From: Corynebacterium appendicis CIP 107643
GTDB lineage: Bacteria; Actinomycetota; Actinomycetes; Mycobacteriales; Mycobacteriaceae
NCBI RefSeq assembly: GCF_030408415.1
Contig: NZ_CP046976.1
Coordinates: 2,022,372-2,086,371 of the forward strand
Length of the DNA: 64,000 bases
Reading direction: 5' to 3'
Under the pieces are notes generated by a model. It worked only from the letters and a program-made list of their open reading frames with translations, was not told where the DNA came from and made no database searches. Each line of letters opens with the position of its first letter. The stretch's first letter is position 1. Position numbers and translations under genes: made by a program. Below are positions 44,156 through 52,738 of this stretch, one piece after another.

Positions 44156-46795
44156 CTAGTCAGCGGTGGCGTCGCCGCCCCCAGGCTGCGTTTCGACCGC
44201 GGGCCGCGTTTCGGCCTCGCCGGCCGCGACGGTCTCAGCCTCCCCGCGAACAACCGTCATCGTGTCGGCGTCCGGCCCGACCTCAACGAGCACGGTGTCG
44301 CCGTCGCGGATCTCACCGGCGAGGACTTCCTTGGCCAGCTTGTCGCCGATCTCCTTCTGGATCAGGCGGCGCAGCGGGCGGGCACCGTAGGCCGGGTCGT
44401 AACCGCGGTCGGCGAGCCAGCGCTTGGCGGCGTCGGTGACATCCAAGGTCAGGCGGCGCTCGGCCAGACGCTCGGCGAGCGAGCGTAGCTGGATATCGAC
44501 GATGCCGACGAGCTGCTCCTGGCTCAGCGGATCGAAGACCACCACGTCATCGAGACGGTTGATGAACTCCGGCTTGAACGCCCGCTTCACTGCCTCCATG
44601 ATCTCGTCGTGGGCGCCACCAGCGCCGAGGTTAGAAGTAAGGATGATCACGGTGTTGCGGAAGTCGACGGTGCGGCCTTGGCCGTCGGTAAGTCGACCCT
44701 CGTCGAGCACCTGCAGCAGGACGTCGAAGACATCGGGGTGGGCCTTCTCGACCTCGTCGAAAAGCACGAGGCTGTACGGGCGGCGACGGACGGCTTCGGT
44801 GAGCTGCCCACCCGCGTCGAAGCCGACGTATCCCGGAGGCGCACCGACCAGACGCGCGACAGAGTGCTTCTCGCCGTACTCGGACATGTCGATGCGGATC
44901 ATCGCGGACTCTTCATCGAAGAGGAATTCCGCGAGCGACTTCGCCAGCTCCGTCTTACCCACGCCCGTCGGGCCGAGGAACAGGAACGAGCCGATCGGCC
45001 GGTTCGGATCCGCGATCCCGGCGCGCGAGCGGCGCACCGCATCGGACACCGCGACGACAGCCTCGCTCTGCCCGACGACGCGTTCGCCCAGCACAGACTC
45101 CATATTCAGGAGCTTCTCGGTCTCGCCTTCCATCATCTTGCCCGCGGGAATGCCCGTCCAGCTCGACACAACGTCGGCGATCACGTCCGGGGTGACTTCT
45201 TCCGTCAGCATCGTTTTAGTGCTTATCGACGCTTCCCTCTCCGCCTCAGCCACCTCTTCCTCCAGTTCCGGAATGCGGCCGTAACGGAGCTCGGAGACCT
45301 TGGCGTAGTCGCCGTCGCGCTCCGCGATCTCGGACTCGTTGCGCAGGCGCTCCAGCTCCTCCTTCGCGTGCTGGACCTTGTCGATCTCGCTCTTCTCGTT
45401 CTCCCAACGAGCCTTCATCTCACCGAGCTTCTCGCGCTGGTCAGCCAGCTCGCTACGCAGATCCTTCAGGCGTTCCTGGGATGCCGCGTCCGACTCCTTC
45501 GACAACGCGATCTCCTCGATCTCGAGACGGCGCACGACGCGCTCCAGCTCATCGATCTCCTGCGGAGAGGAGTCGATCTCCATGCGGAGACGCGATCCCG
45601 CCTCGTCGACCAGGTCGATCGCCTTGTCCGGCAAGAAGCGGTTGGTGATGTAGCGGTCCGACAGGGAAGCCGCCGCGACCAGCGCCGAGTCCTGGATGCG
45701 CACACCGTGGTGCACCTCGTAGCGCTCCTTCAGTCCGCGCAGGATGCCGATGGTGTCCTCCACCGTCGGCTCACCCACGTACACCTGCTGGAAGCGGCGC
45801 TCGAGAGCGGCGTCCTTTTCGATGTACTTGCGGTACTCATCCAGCGTCGTCGCACCGACCAGGCGCAGCTCACCGCGGGCGAGCATTGGCTTGATCATGT
45901 TGCCGGCGTCCATCGATCCGTCACCGGTCGCGCCGGCGCCGACGATGGTGTGCAGCTCATCGATGAACGTGATGATCTCGCCGTCCGACGACTTGATCTC
46001 GTCCAGCACCGCCTTCAGGCGCTCCTCGAACTCGCCGCGGAATTTCGCGCCCGCGACCATCGAGCCCAGGTCAAGACTGATCAGCGTCTTGCCCTTCAGG
46101 GATTCTGGAACGTCGCCTGCCACAATGCGTCGCGCAAGGCCCTCAACGATGGCAGTCTTGCCGACGCCTGGCTCACCAATCAGCACCGGGTTGTTCTTCG
46201 TGCGGCGGCTCAAGACCTGGACCACTCGGCGGATCTCGCTGTCACGGCCGATGACCGGGTCGATCTTGCCCTCGCGGGCGCGCGCCGTCAGGTCAGTGGA
46301 GTACTTCTCCAGCGCCTGGAACTGGCCCTCCGGATCCTGCGTGGTCACCTTCTGGTTGCCGCGAACAGACGGGAAAGCAGCCTTGATCGTGTCGTAGGTG
46401 GCGCCGCGCTTCTTCAGCAGTTCCGCTGCCTCGTCGTCACCGCGCGCGATGCCGGCGAGCAGCACCTCGGTGGAGACGTACTCGTCGCCGAGTTCTCCCG
46501 CTAGCTCCTGCGCGGCGTTCAACGCATTGAGGCCGTCACGGTTGAAATTCGGGTTGGCCATGTTCTGGCCTTCGGCCTTCGGGTAGCCGTCGACGATCTC
46601 GGCAGCTTCCTTCTGCACCGTCGCTGGGTCGACGCCGGTGGCTTTCAGCACCGGTGCGGCGATTCCCTCTTCCTGCTCGAGGATCGCCTCTAGCAGGTGC
46701 GCGGGCCTAATGTCCGGGTTTCCGGCTGCGGAAGCCCGCTGCAGCGCCTGCTGCAGAGCCTCCTGAGTCTTGGTGGTGGGGTTGAACGAGCTCAT
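44156..46795 (-). CDS. clpB: ClpB disaggregase
   Basis: This 879-residue AAA+ chaperone rescues aggregated proteins together with DnaK. The Clp N domain at the start is followed by the first ATPase ([15 protein letters not shown]), a long coiled M domain (about 410-520) and the second ATPase ([18 protein letters not shown], then [21 protein letters not shown]). The last 25 residues form a low-complexity tail (Glu, Ala, Gly, Thr) longer than usual. GGAAAGGAG precedes the ATG. An HspR box overlapping a SigH-type promoter lies about 90 bases upstream. A diverged copy of its last 100 codons sits at 39611. Confidence 0.96.
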   Translation of the reverse strand: MSSFNPTTKTQEALQQALQRASAAGNPDIRPAHLLEAILEQEEGIAAPVLKATGVDPATVQKEAAEIVDGYPKAEGQNMANPNFNRDGLNALNAAQELAGELGDEYVSTEVLLAGIARGDDEAAELLKKRGATYDTIKAAFPSVRGNQKVTTQDPEGQFQALEKYSTDLTARAREGKIDPVIGRDSEIRRVVQVLSRRTKNNPVLIGEPGVGKTAIVEGLARRIVAGDVPESLKGKTLISLDLGSMVAGAKFRGEFEERLKAVLDEIKSSDGEIITFIDELHTIVGAGATGDGSMDAGNMIKPMLARGELRLVGATTLDEYRKYIEKDAALERRFQQVYVGEPTVEDTIGILRGLKERYEVHHGVRIQDSALVAAASLSDRYITNRFLPDKAIDLVDEAGSRLRMEIDSSPQEIDELERVVRRLEIEEIALSKESDAASQERLKDLRSELADQREKLGEMKARWENEKSEIDKVQHAKEELERLRNESEIAERDGDYAKVSELRYGRIPELEEEVAEAEREASISTKTMLTEEVTPDVIADVVSSWTGIPAGKMMEGETEKLLNMESVLGERVVGQSEAVVAVSDAVRRSRAGIADPNRPIGSFLFLGPTGVGKTELAKSLAEFLFDEESAMIRIDMSEYGEKHSVARLVGAPPGYVGFDAGGQLTEAVRRRPYSLVLFDEVEKAHPDVFDVLLQVLDEGRLTDGQGRTVDFRNTVIILTSNLGAGGAHDEIMEAVKRAFKPEFINRLDDVVVFDPLSQEQLVGIVDIQLRSLAERLAERRLTLDVTDAAKRWLADRGYDPAYGARPLRRLIQKEIGDKLAKEVLAGEIRDGDTVLVEVGPDADTMTVVRGEAETVAAGEAETRPAVETQPGGGDATAD

Positions 46796-46881
46796 CAGTC
46801 TCGCTCCTTTCCTAATTCGCGTTTAATTGGGTCTTCTCTTGAAGTGTTCTATTGGTCCGAACTTAGTTCGTCGATAGGTAC

Positions 46882-46914
46882 AACGCCGCCGAAGTTGAGT
46901 CTGTTCCACTCAAG
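46882..46914 (-). promoter_or_regulatory. clpB heat-shock promoter: HAIR operator over SigH-type promoter
   Basis: GTTGAGT-N7-ACTCAAG at 46894-46914 matches the HspR operator HAIR (CTTGAGT-N7-ACTCAAG) except one base. On the minus strand GGAAC lies inside it (46903-46907), and GTT follows 19 bases after GGAA at 46882-46884, fitting the corynebacterial SigH promoter. HspR binding would block SigH access directly. Confidence 0.75.
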
Positions 46915-47533
46915 TCGAAAAATTTTTGCTTTCCATCGTCTCCCGCAAGTCAGCTTGTGCTCGACGAACTCGAGGAATCCGAGGAATCCGAGGAATCCGG
47001 GGAATCCGGGGGAACCTCCACATATATTGCTCCCAGCGATTGCGGACGCCGCTGCCCTCAATGGCGATTGCGGCACCGTCACCTGCAAAAAATGATTTCC
47101 AGTTGCGGACACTTTCCCGACACGACACGAGTCCCCGGCGGGCACGACATTTCCGCGCTTCCGGCTCCCTTCCAAAACTGCTTCGAGACTGTCCTCAATG
47201 AATGCAGCCAAAACCACAGCTCAGTGACGGGAAGACACCCAACGAGGGCTTGCGTGACCGCAATCGCCCTGAAGACACCTTCTACACGCAGAACTCGAGA
47301 ACAACCGCGACTGAAGCTTCCAGGACGAAGGAGAGTAGCGGTGCACTACCGCGGAGTTGCTCGCTTCCTTCCCTTTGATTGGCCGTTGCGCGGTCGCCGC
47401 AGGATCGTTGCGCACTGAAGTAGACACTCGCGCCGAGCGCACATGACCTGCTCTTTCTAGATTCAGAATCACACCAGGAAGCGATGCCGAACAAGAAAAA
47501 GAAGAAGAGAAAGAAGAGGAGAAAAGGAGCGCC
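46915..47533. other. Long gap between clpB and an HTH regulator gene
   Basis: No gene is supported over about 620 bases. A short tandem repeat of GAATCCGAG/GAATCCGGG type lies at about 46974-47010. Open frames here are short or have low-complexity, unlikely translations. The right end is purine-rich (AAGAAGAAGAGAAAG) and leads into the ribosome site of the next gene. Confidence 0.5.
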
Positions 47534-48082
47534 ATGTACGACCAACTCATCCCTGACCTGCCTCCCCACCCGGCAGAAGCCGCGATTGAAGAGACGGAGA
47601 AATACCAGCGGAAAGAAAAAGTCGCCCATTTCTTGCGCGGAGCAGAACTGATCCGGCTGCTGCAGATTGGGAGGCCGTTGGAGGGGAGGGTGCTGGCGGA
47701 GAGGATTGGCGTCGATAAGCGGACGCTAAGGAGGTACATCGCGCATTTGCGGGAGCTCGGCTTCAATATCACCTCGAAGCCTGGAGCCGACGGCGGCTAC
47801 ACCATGGAGTACTGCGACACGGTTCCTCCACTGACGTTCACCGACGATGAACTGGAAGTGCTCATGCTCGCGCTGAGTTCCACCGGCTACCCGGGCGACG
47901 AGCTCATGGAGCGCGCTGGGCAGTTGACGCAGCGAATCAGACGCCTCCTGCCTCCGCACAAGAGCGCAGAACTGTCCTCTGCGGGAAACCGGCGCTACTT
48001 TCAGTTGATGCAGTTCTGGGGAGCGTACAACCGGGAGAAGAAGGCCGAGGAGGCCAAACGAGCGGAGGGAACCGGAGACTAA
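47534..48082 (+). CDS. HTH transcriptional regulator, DeoR/YafY-like DNA-binding domain
   Basis: The protein has 182 residues. AAAAGGAG precedes the ATG. The central helix-turn-helix is LLQIGRPLEGRVLAERIGVDKRTLRRYIAHLRELGFNI, then the wing SKPGADGGYTM, as in YafY/WYL-type regulators. Instead of a WYL domain there are only about 85 further residues with TFTDDELEVLMLAL. The first 40 residues are acidic and variable. One copy of the 11-base word encodes VDK inside the recognition region. Its stop overlaps that of the convergent transporter by three of four bases (CTAA). Confidence 0.78.
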   Translation: MYDQLIPDLPPHPAEAAIEETEKYQRKEKVAHFLRGAELIRLLQIGRPLEGRVLAERIGVDKRTLRRYIAHLRELGFNITSKPGADGGYTMEYCDTVPPLTFTDDELEVLMLALSSTGYPGDELMERAGQLTQRIRRLLPPHKSAELSSAGNRRYFQLMQFWGAYNREKKAEEAKRAEGTGD

Positions 48083-49452
48083 GCGCTTGCGGCACCGCCC
48101 GACGCGCCGGCGGACGGCGCTGAGGCGTCCTTCTTCGCGGGAACCCACTTGAGAGCGAAGCTCAGCACCAGAATGCCGGCGGCGACCGCGGTGGAGACCC
48201 AACCGAACGGCCCGGTGAAGGAGGCGAGCACGGCGATGGGGGCGAGAATGGTCATGACGATCTCGAAGGGGCCGAAGCCAACGTAGGCGACGCCGTATTC
48301 GTTGAGGGTGCCGGATTTGAGCTTCGGGTCGACCATCTTGAGCAGAGCGATACCGGTGGCGACGGCGGCGGTGGCCCAGCCCCAGCCGAAGATGCCGCGC
48401 TCGATCCACTGTTCGCCGAAGTAGAGCGGTGCCATGACGAGCAGGTAGAAGAGGCAGAACACGGTGCCGAGGACGAACAGCAGGATGAGCGCCTGCCAGT
48501 AGGCGGCCAGCGCGGCCGGCGCGATGGACGCGATGCCGAAAGCGATCATGTAGTCGGTGGCGGCGCCGGAGATGGCGGAGACGGTGTCCTTGTCCAGGTA
48601 GTTCGGCTTCTTGAACAAGCGCAGCAGGCCGCGGCCGATGAAGCCGATGACGAAGGACAGGGCGAACAGCGGGATGGAGACGTTCTCCCACTGGTTGGAG
48701 ATCAGGGTCTTCACCAGGTTGGCGACGAGCACGGTGAAGATGATGAAGCCGCCGTGGAGCGCGAGGGGCTCGATGGACGACGGGTTGGTGGTCGCCTTAC
48801 CGATGGAGGGGCGCTCGGCCTCGTCCTCGATGTAGCCGGAGCGCAGCTCCTTGGGCAGGTCACCCTGCAGCTCGGTGGCCTTGCCCTTGCGGATACCCCA
48901 GTTGGAGACGATGACACCGCCGATGATGGCCACGAGCGTGCCCACGGTCGCGGAGGTGAAGCCGAGGGAGGACGCGGCGACGGCGCCGGCGGTGTCCTCG
49001 AGGGCGGACCCCACGGCGGCGGCGGTGCCGAAGCCGCCGACGAAGCCGACGGGCAGCATCATGCCGAACCAGTCTTCAGTGCCGAAAACGGGCTTGAACA
49101 AGTAGATCCCGGCAAGGACGAACAGGCCCCACTGGAACATGAACATGGTGGTGGAAAAGGCCCACATATTGCGCGCGCCTTTGGCCACGGATCCGCCGAG
49201 GTCCATGGAGTACGCCATGGAGGCGAAGACGACGGCAATGAGGATGGAGGTGTAGTCGCCGATCTTGTCGGAGAACGGCACGAGGTCGAGCACCTCCGGC
49301 CCAAGGACCAGCCCGATCAGACCAGCGGTGATGGGTGCCGGCAGCAGGAGTTGCTGCAGCACGCGGACACGCTGGCGGAGAATGTTGCCGACGATGAGGA
49401 GGACGGAGATCCAACCGACGTCGACAAGCATGTCGTAGGGCGTGAATTCCAT
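48079..49452 (-). CDS. Sodium/glutamate symporter (ESS) family protein
   Basis: This 457-residue integral membrane protein has about 11 hydrophobic segments in two halves. LPAPITAGLIGLVLGPE and the conserved glycine-rich loop VGFVGGFGTAAAVGSAL are typical of GltS-like carriers, with the second-half counterpart AISGAATDYMIAFGIASI. It probably moves an acidic amino acid or related anion with sodium; the substrate is inferred from family only. It ends in an Ala/Ser/Gly-rich tail. It converges with the HTH regulator with overlapping stop codons. Confidence 0.82.
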   Translation of the reverse strand: MEFTPYDMLVDVGWISVLLIVGNILRQRVRVLQQLLLPAPITAGLIGLVLGPEVLDLVPFSDKIGDYTSILIAVVFASMAYSMDLGGSVAKGARNMWAFSTTMFMFQWGLFVLAGIYLFKPVFGTEDWFGMMLPVGFVGGFGTAAAVGSALEDTAGAVAASSLGFTSATVGTLVAIIGGVIVSNWGIRKGKATELQGDLPKELRSGYIEDEAERPSIGKATTNPSSIEPLALHGGFIIFTVLVANLVKTLISNQWENVSIPLFALSFVIGFIGRGLLRLFKKPNYLDKDTVSAISGAATDYMIAFGIASIAPAALAAYWQALILLFVLGTVFCLFYLLVMAPLYFGEQWIERGIFGWGWATAAVATGIALLKMVDPKLKSGTLNEYGVAYVGFGPFEIVMTILAPIAVLASFTGPFGWVSTAVAAGILVLSFALKWVPAKKDASAPSAGASGGAASA

Positions 49453-49512
49453 GAACCGAACCTTTCGCGTCGAATGCTTTCGCGGTTAGCTTAGCGTGCG
49501 GGCGCGACGCAT

Positions 49513-49518
49513 TAGTCT
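49513..49518 (+). promoter_or_regulatory. Putative -10 box for the leaderless 49526 gene
   Basis: TAGTCT is followed after seven bases by the ATG at 49526. No ribosome site is present. Confidence 0.4.
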
Positions 49519-49525
49519 TTGAAGC

Positions 49526-50320
49526 ATGGACGAGCTTGTGAGTTTTTCGGCCGGCGAGCGCAGCGAGCTGGAGTTTCAGCTTTCGGGACACACGGAGGAA
49601 GCGGACACGCTTATCGACGCCCTCATCACCCCCTCCCTTACCTCCCGCACCGCACTGGACCGCCGCCGGCTGGGATTGCCCCCGGATTCCTACGAGGAAC
49701 TGGTGGACCCGCTCGGGGATGCGCTGCTGCGTGCGCTGTGGGACCGCCCGCAGGATGTTGAGCCGACGTGGGCGGAGATGGCGAAGAGTCTCTACGCGAT
49801 GGCGGAGGTCGCGCGCGAGGCGGACTTGAAAGGCATTCCGGCGGCGACTGCGGCGCAGGTCATCGGGGTCGACGAGCTGTGGGGGACGCAGGAAGGCGAG
49901 ACAAGTGGGGGTGAGCCAGCCTTGCTCGCGGTGCACCTGGAGGCGCCGATGACGGTGCAGTATTCACCGGGGCAGTCGCTGCCGGTGCTGGTGCCGGGAC
50001 CGTACAGGGAAAAGGGGCAGTGGCACGAGCTGACACCGGCGCTGCCGTCGAACCAGTTCGGTCAGCTGGTGTTTTTCACCCCGGGCCGGTGGCGGCGGCC
50101 GGAGGTCGGCGAGTACTGGACGTGCGGGGCGGCCCGGGGCGAGCAGCTGTCCTTTACCGGGGACAGCGAGGTGGACGCGACGGGGGACCGGCTGGCGGGG
50201 GTGAGGGCGGCGGTGTTTGGGGGCGTCGATAAGCGGATTGAGCTTGTTGTCGATGTCGTCGACCCGGCGCTGGAAGCCCTGGCGGGCGCGGTCGATTGGG
50301 TGGCGTTACGGCGCGTCTAG
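49526..50320 (+). CDS. Hypothetical protein with ferredoxin-reductase-like segment
   Basis: The protein has 264 residues. The first 115 are helical. From about 150 the segment MTVQYSPGQSLPVLVPGPYREKGQWHELTPALPSN resembles the FAD-binding strand-and-loop of ferredoxin-reductase and flavohaemoglobin domains (YxPGQ), but the NAD half with its glycine motif is not evident. It may be a diverged oxygen- or redox-related protein. Two copies of the 11-base word lie in this single gene (49609 and 50224). Its stop overlaps the convergent nitrilase-family gene (CTAG). Confidence 0.6.
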   Translation: MDELVSFSAGERSELEFQLSGHTEEADTLIDALITPSLTSRTALDRRRLGLPPDSYEELVDPLGDALLRALWDRPQDVEPTWAEMAKSLYAMAEVAREADLKGIPAATAAQVIGVDELWGTQEGETSGGEPALLAVHLEAPMTVQYSPGQSLPVLVPGPYREKGQWHELTPALPSNQFGQLVFFTPGRWRRPEVGEYWTCGAARGEQLSFTGDSEVDATGDRLAGVRAAVFGGVDKRIELVVDVVDPALEALAGAVDWVALRRV

Positions 50321-51096
50321 AGGATGGGGACGGCGGCGCGGCGGCGGCGTGCGTCGGCGGGATCGATGTCGACGACGATGACCTCCTCGTCGAAACCGCC
50401 CTGCGCGAGCACGGTCCCGCCGGGCGCGACGGCCACGGAATGGCCGACGCCGAGCGGCTCCGAATTATTTTTCGCTCCCGTGGAACCGTCCGGATTGGCC
50501 TGGTCGGGCGCGATGATGAATGCCCCTGCGTCGAGCGCGCGTGCACGCGAAAGCGCGATCCATTCTTCGGTCTTGTTGTCACCTCCCGCCCAGCTGGTGG
50601 GAACCACGATGATGTCCGCGCCGCGGCGGGCGAGCTCCTGAAACTGGTCCGGGAAGCGGATGTCGAAGCAGATGGCCGCGCCGACCGTCACACCCTCGTG
50701 CCCGAAAGTGACGAGCTCTGTGCCGGGCTCGATGTTGTCGGACTCGCGGTAGCTTGCGGTGTCGAAAGCGTGGATCTTGTCGTAGCCTTCGTGCAGGCCA
50801 GGGCCGGTAATGAGCGCGGTATTGCGCACGCGCCTCTCGCTGGCGGGGCGGAACATGCCCGCGACGATGGTCACGCCCAGCTCCTCGGCGAGTTCGCGCA
50901 GACCGGTGGCGAATGTGCCGTCTAAATCCTCGGCTTGCTCGGCGAGCGGGCCGGACTCGAATGCCTGGGAGGACGCCTCAGGGCACGCGATGAGCGTCGC
51001 ACCCTTGTTCGCGGCATCGCGGATATGTTCGCTCAGTGCGGCGAGGTTGTCGGCCACGCGCGGGCCGGCGGTGAATTGCACGAGTCCAATACGCAT
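50317..51096 (-). CDS. Carbon-nitrogen hydrolase (nitrilase superfamily)
   Basis: The protein has 259 residues from the ATG at 51096. The Glu-Lys-Cys triad is visible: CPEASSQAF for Glu, the Lys in LHEGYDKIHAFD, and AAICFDIRFPDQFQELARRGADI for Cys. The compact length fits the amidase branch related to Nit proteins and omega-amidase, which clear deaminated glutathione or ketoacid amides; which one is unknown. TACCCT eight bases before the ATG suggests a leaderless transcript. Confidence 0.88.
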   Translation of the reverse strand: MRIGLVQFTAGPRVADNLAALSEHIRDAANKGATLIACPEASSQAFESGPLAEQAEDLDGTFATGLRELAEELGVTIVAGMFRPASERRVRNTALITGPGLHEGYDKIHAFDTASYRESDNIEPGTELVTFGHEGVTVGAAICFDIRFPDQFQELARRGADIIVVPTSWAGGDNKTEEWIALSRARALDAGAFIIAPDQANPDGSTGAKNNSEPLGVGHSVAVAPGGTVLAQGGFDEEVIVVDIDPADARRRRAAVPIL

Positions 51097-51188
51097 GACG
51101 CCCAAGGGTATGTGGATAACTTTTCAAATTCCACAGGTTCCGCGCGTGGCCGTTGTGCATTTCCCCTGGCTGCCGTTTCGTTGAAGGC

Positions 51189-51446
51189 ATGAACTACTCA
51201 ACGAATTTTGTTCAAGCACCGACCGCCGATCTACCGACCCTGCCCGACTGGACCGACCCCGACTTCACCGATTTATCCACCCCGAGCCTGACCAGCACAG
51301 CCCTTGCCGCAGTCCACACCGCGCTCGCCGACGGCGTGGACGACCGGAGTGAACGCGTGCGCGACCACGTCGCTGATCTCGCCGCCTTCTCCGCCGCCGT
51401 CCGCGGGGTCGACGCCGACCACGCCCGAGCATTCAGGGGGAAATAA
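51189..51446 (+). CDS. Small hypothetical protein, partner of the DUF1023 hydrolase
   Basis: The protein has 85 residues. GAAGG precedes the ATG. The first 40 residues are Pro-, Asp- and Thr-rich (LPTLPDWTDPDFTDL). The second half is a likely helical hairpin (STALAAVHTALADGV, RVRDHVADLAAFSAAVRG), similar in size and feel to WXG100-like partners, but no WXG motif is seen. Its stop overlaps the hydrolase start (TAATG). A decayed second copy of this pair lies at 39913-40740, showing that the pair travels together. Confidence 0.7.
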   Translation: MNYSTNFVQAPTADLPTLPDWTDPDFTDLSTPSLTSTALAAVHTALADGVDDRSERVRDHVADLAAFSAAVRGVDADHARAFRGK

Positions 51447-52621
51447 TGCTGGTCGCCACAGAATTGTCGGCGAGCGCAGAAGCGTTGCGGCGCGCGGCGG
51501 GATCCGTGCGCAAGCGTATCGACGACACCGCCGACACCCGCATCTCCATCTCCAACGCCGGCCTCGCCGGCGAGGCCGCCGACGCTGGTCTGGACACGCT
51601 CGCCGACTTAGGCCGTGCACTAGCGAACCCGGCCGACACGATGGAGAACATCGCGGACATCCTCGACGAGACCGCGGCCGCGCAGCTCTTCCTCGACCTG
51701 ATGAAAGACGCGCTGATCAACACCATCGTTCCGGCGCCGCTGCGCGCTGCGCATGAAGCAATGCTGGCTGGCATCTCGCTGATGGAGAAGCTTCTCGACG
51801 AGGCCTGCTCCGCCTCCATCTCCCAGGAGTGCAGACTCGAACACGAGCAGGACTTGGACCGGCTGGTTTTCCACCCGGAGGACCCGTTGTCGGAGATCAG
51901 CGCCCGTCTGCTGGAGACCGCGCCGGCCTCGGTGCGCGAGGTCGTCGAGGCGGAGGACGCCCTAGTTCTCGAGGGCGGGCCCGACGGGTACAGCGTCATG
52001 CTGGGCGTGAAGTACGACGAGAACGGTGAGCCGATCCCGCCGCAGTCGGTGACCACGGTGGTCTCCGGCGTGGGCTCCGGCGAACCCGAGAAATTCGCGC
52101 TCGCCGTGGAGGAAGCCAAAGCGGTCGCGGAGGCCACCGGTGGCGCAGTGGTGGTGTGGCAGGGCTACTCCCCTCCCCCGACCCTGCTGGAGGGCATGTC
52201 GCGCGTTCCGGCCAGCGCCGGCGCCGACGACTTAGCCGCATTCCAGTACGCGGTTGAGGAGCGGTTCCCGGAGGCGAGGAAGGTGGTCGTGGGGCACTCT
52301 TACGGTTCGGTCGTGGCCGCCCGCGCCGCCGAAGAGTACGGGCTATTCGCCGACGAGCTCTACATCGTGGGCACGCCCGGCATCAACGCCTCCCACGTCG
52401 ACGACCTGACCTTGTTCGGCAACGACACGAAAGTCAGCGTCGCCGACTCCCCGACCGACCCGATCCTCCTGCTGCGCAGCCCATTGAACGCCCTCCACGG
52501 CACCGATCCAGGCACCGCATACTTCGGCGCCGAACGCGTTCCCGGGGTCCGTGGCGGGCACACCGACTACTACCAGGACGAGGCGTTCCTGCGGGCCCTG
52601 GCGGAATCAGCGCAGAAGTAA
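51446..52621 (+). CDS. DUF1023-type alpha/beta hydrolase with N-terminal helical domain
   Basis: The protein has 391 residues. Residues 1-140 are helical, like the WXG100-type N-termini of actinobacterial DUF1023 proteins. A central segment (VLEGGPDGYSVMLGV, GVGSGEPEKF) leads to the hydrolase core: the strand AVVVWQGYSPP, the nucleophile elbow VVVGHSYGSVVAAR with Ser, and the catalytic His in GGHTDYY near the end. Substrate unknown. No signal peptide; if it is exported, a type VII-like route would be the candidate, but no secretion genes lie in this window. A frameshifted relative is at 39982. Confidence 0.8.
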   Translation: MLVATELSASAEALRRAAGSVRKRIDDTADTRISISNAGLAGEAADAGLDTLADLGRALANPADTMENIADILDETAAAQLFLDLMKDALINTIVPAPLRAAHEAMLAGISLMEKLLDEACSASISQECRLEHEQDLDRLVFHPEDPLSEISARLLETAPASVREVVEAEDALVLEGGPDGYSVMLGVKYDENGEPIPPQSVTTVVSGVGSGEPEKFALAVEEAKAVAEATGGAVVVWQGYSPPPTLLEGMSRVPASAGADDLAAFQYAVEERFPEARKVVVGHSYGSVVAARAAEEYGLFADELYIVGTPGINASHVDDLTLFGNDTKVSVADSPTDPILLLRSPLNALHGTDPGTAYFGAERVPGVRGGHTDYYQDEAFLRALAESAQK

Positions 52622-52695
52622 GGCGCGGGCATAGCGGGAGGGCGGGGTATCCTATAACAGAAATTTAGCCGGCGAGGCCGAAATCGAAATATGCG

Positions 52696-52701
52696 TACAC
52701 T
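52696..52701 (+). promoter_or_regulatory. Putative -10 box of poxB
   Basis: TACACT lies 37 bases before the ATG of poxB; a second candidate TATAAC lies near 52653. No good -35 element is seen, which is common in corynebacterial promoters. Confidence 0.35.
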
Positions 52702-52738
52702 AGGGTGCCGTAAACCTAAACGCATAAACGGAGGAAAA

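Noticed and set aside
44609..46504. Long plus-strand frame opposite clpB
   Set aside because: A codon-bias shadow of clpB with no motifs or ribosome site.
46957..47418. Frame with Glu/Ser repeats upstream of the HTH gene
   Set aside because: The start region is only the 9-base tandem repeat and the remainder has no protein-like pattern or ribosome site.
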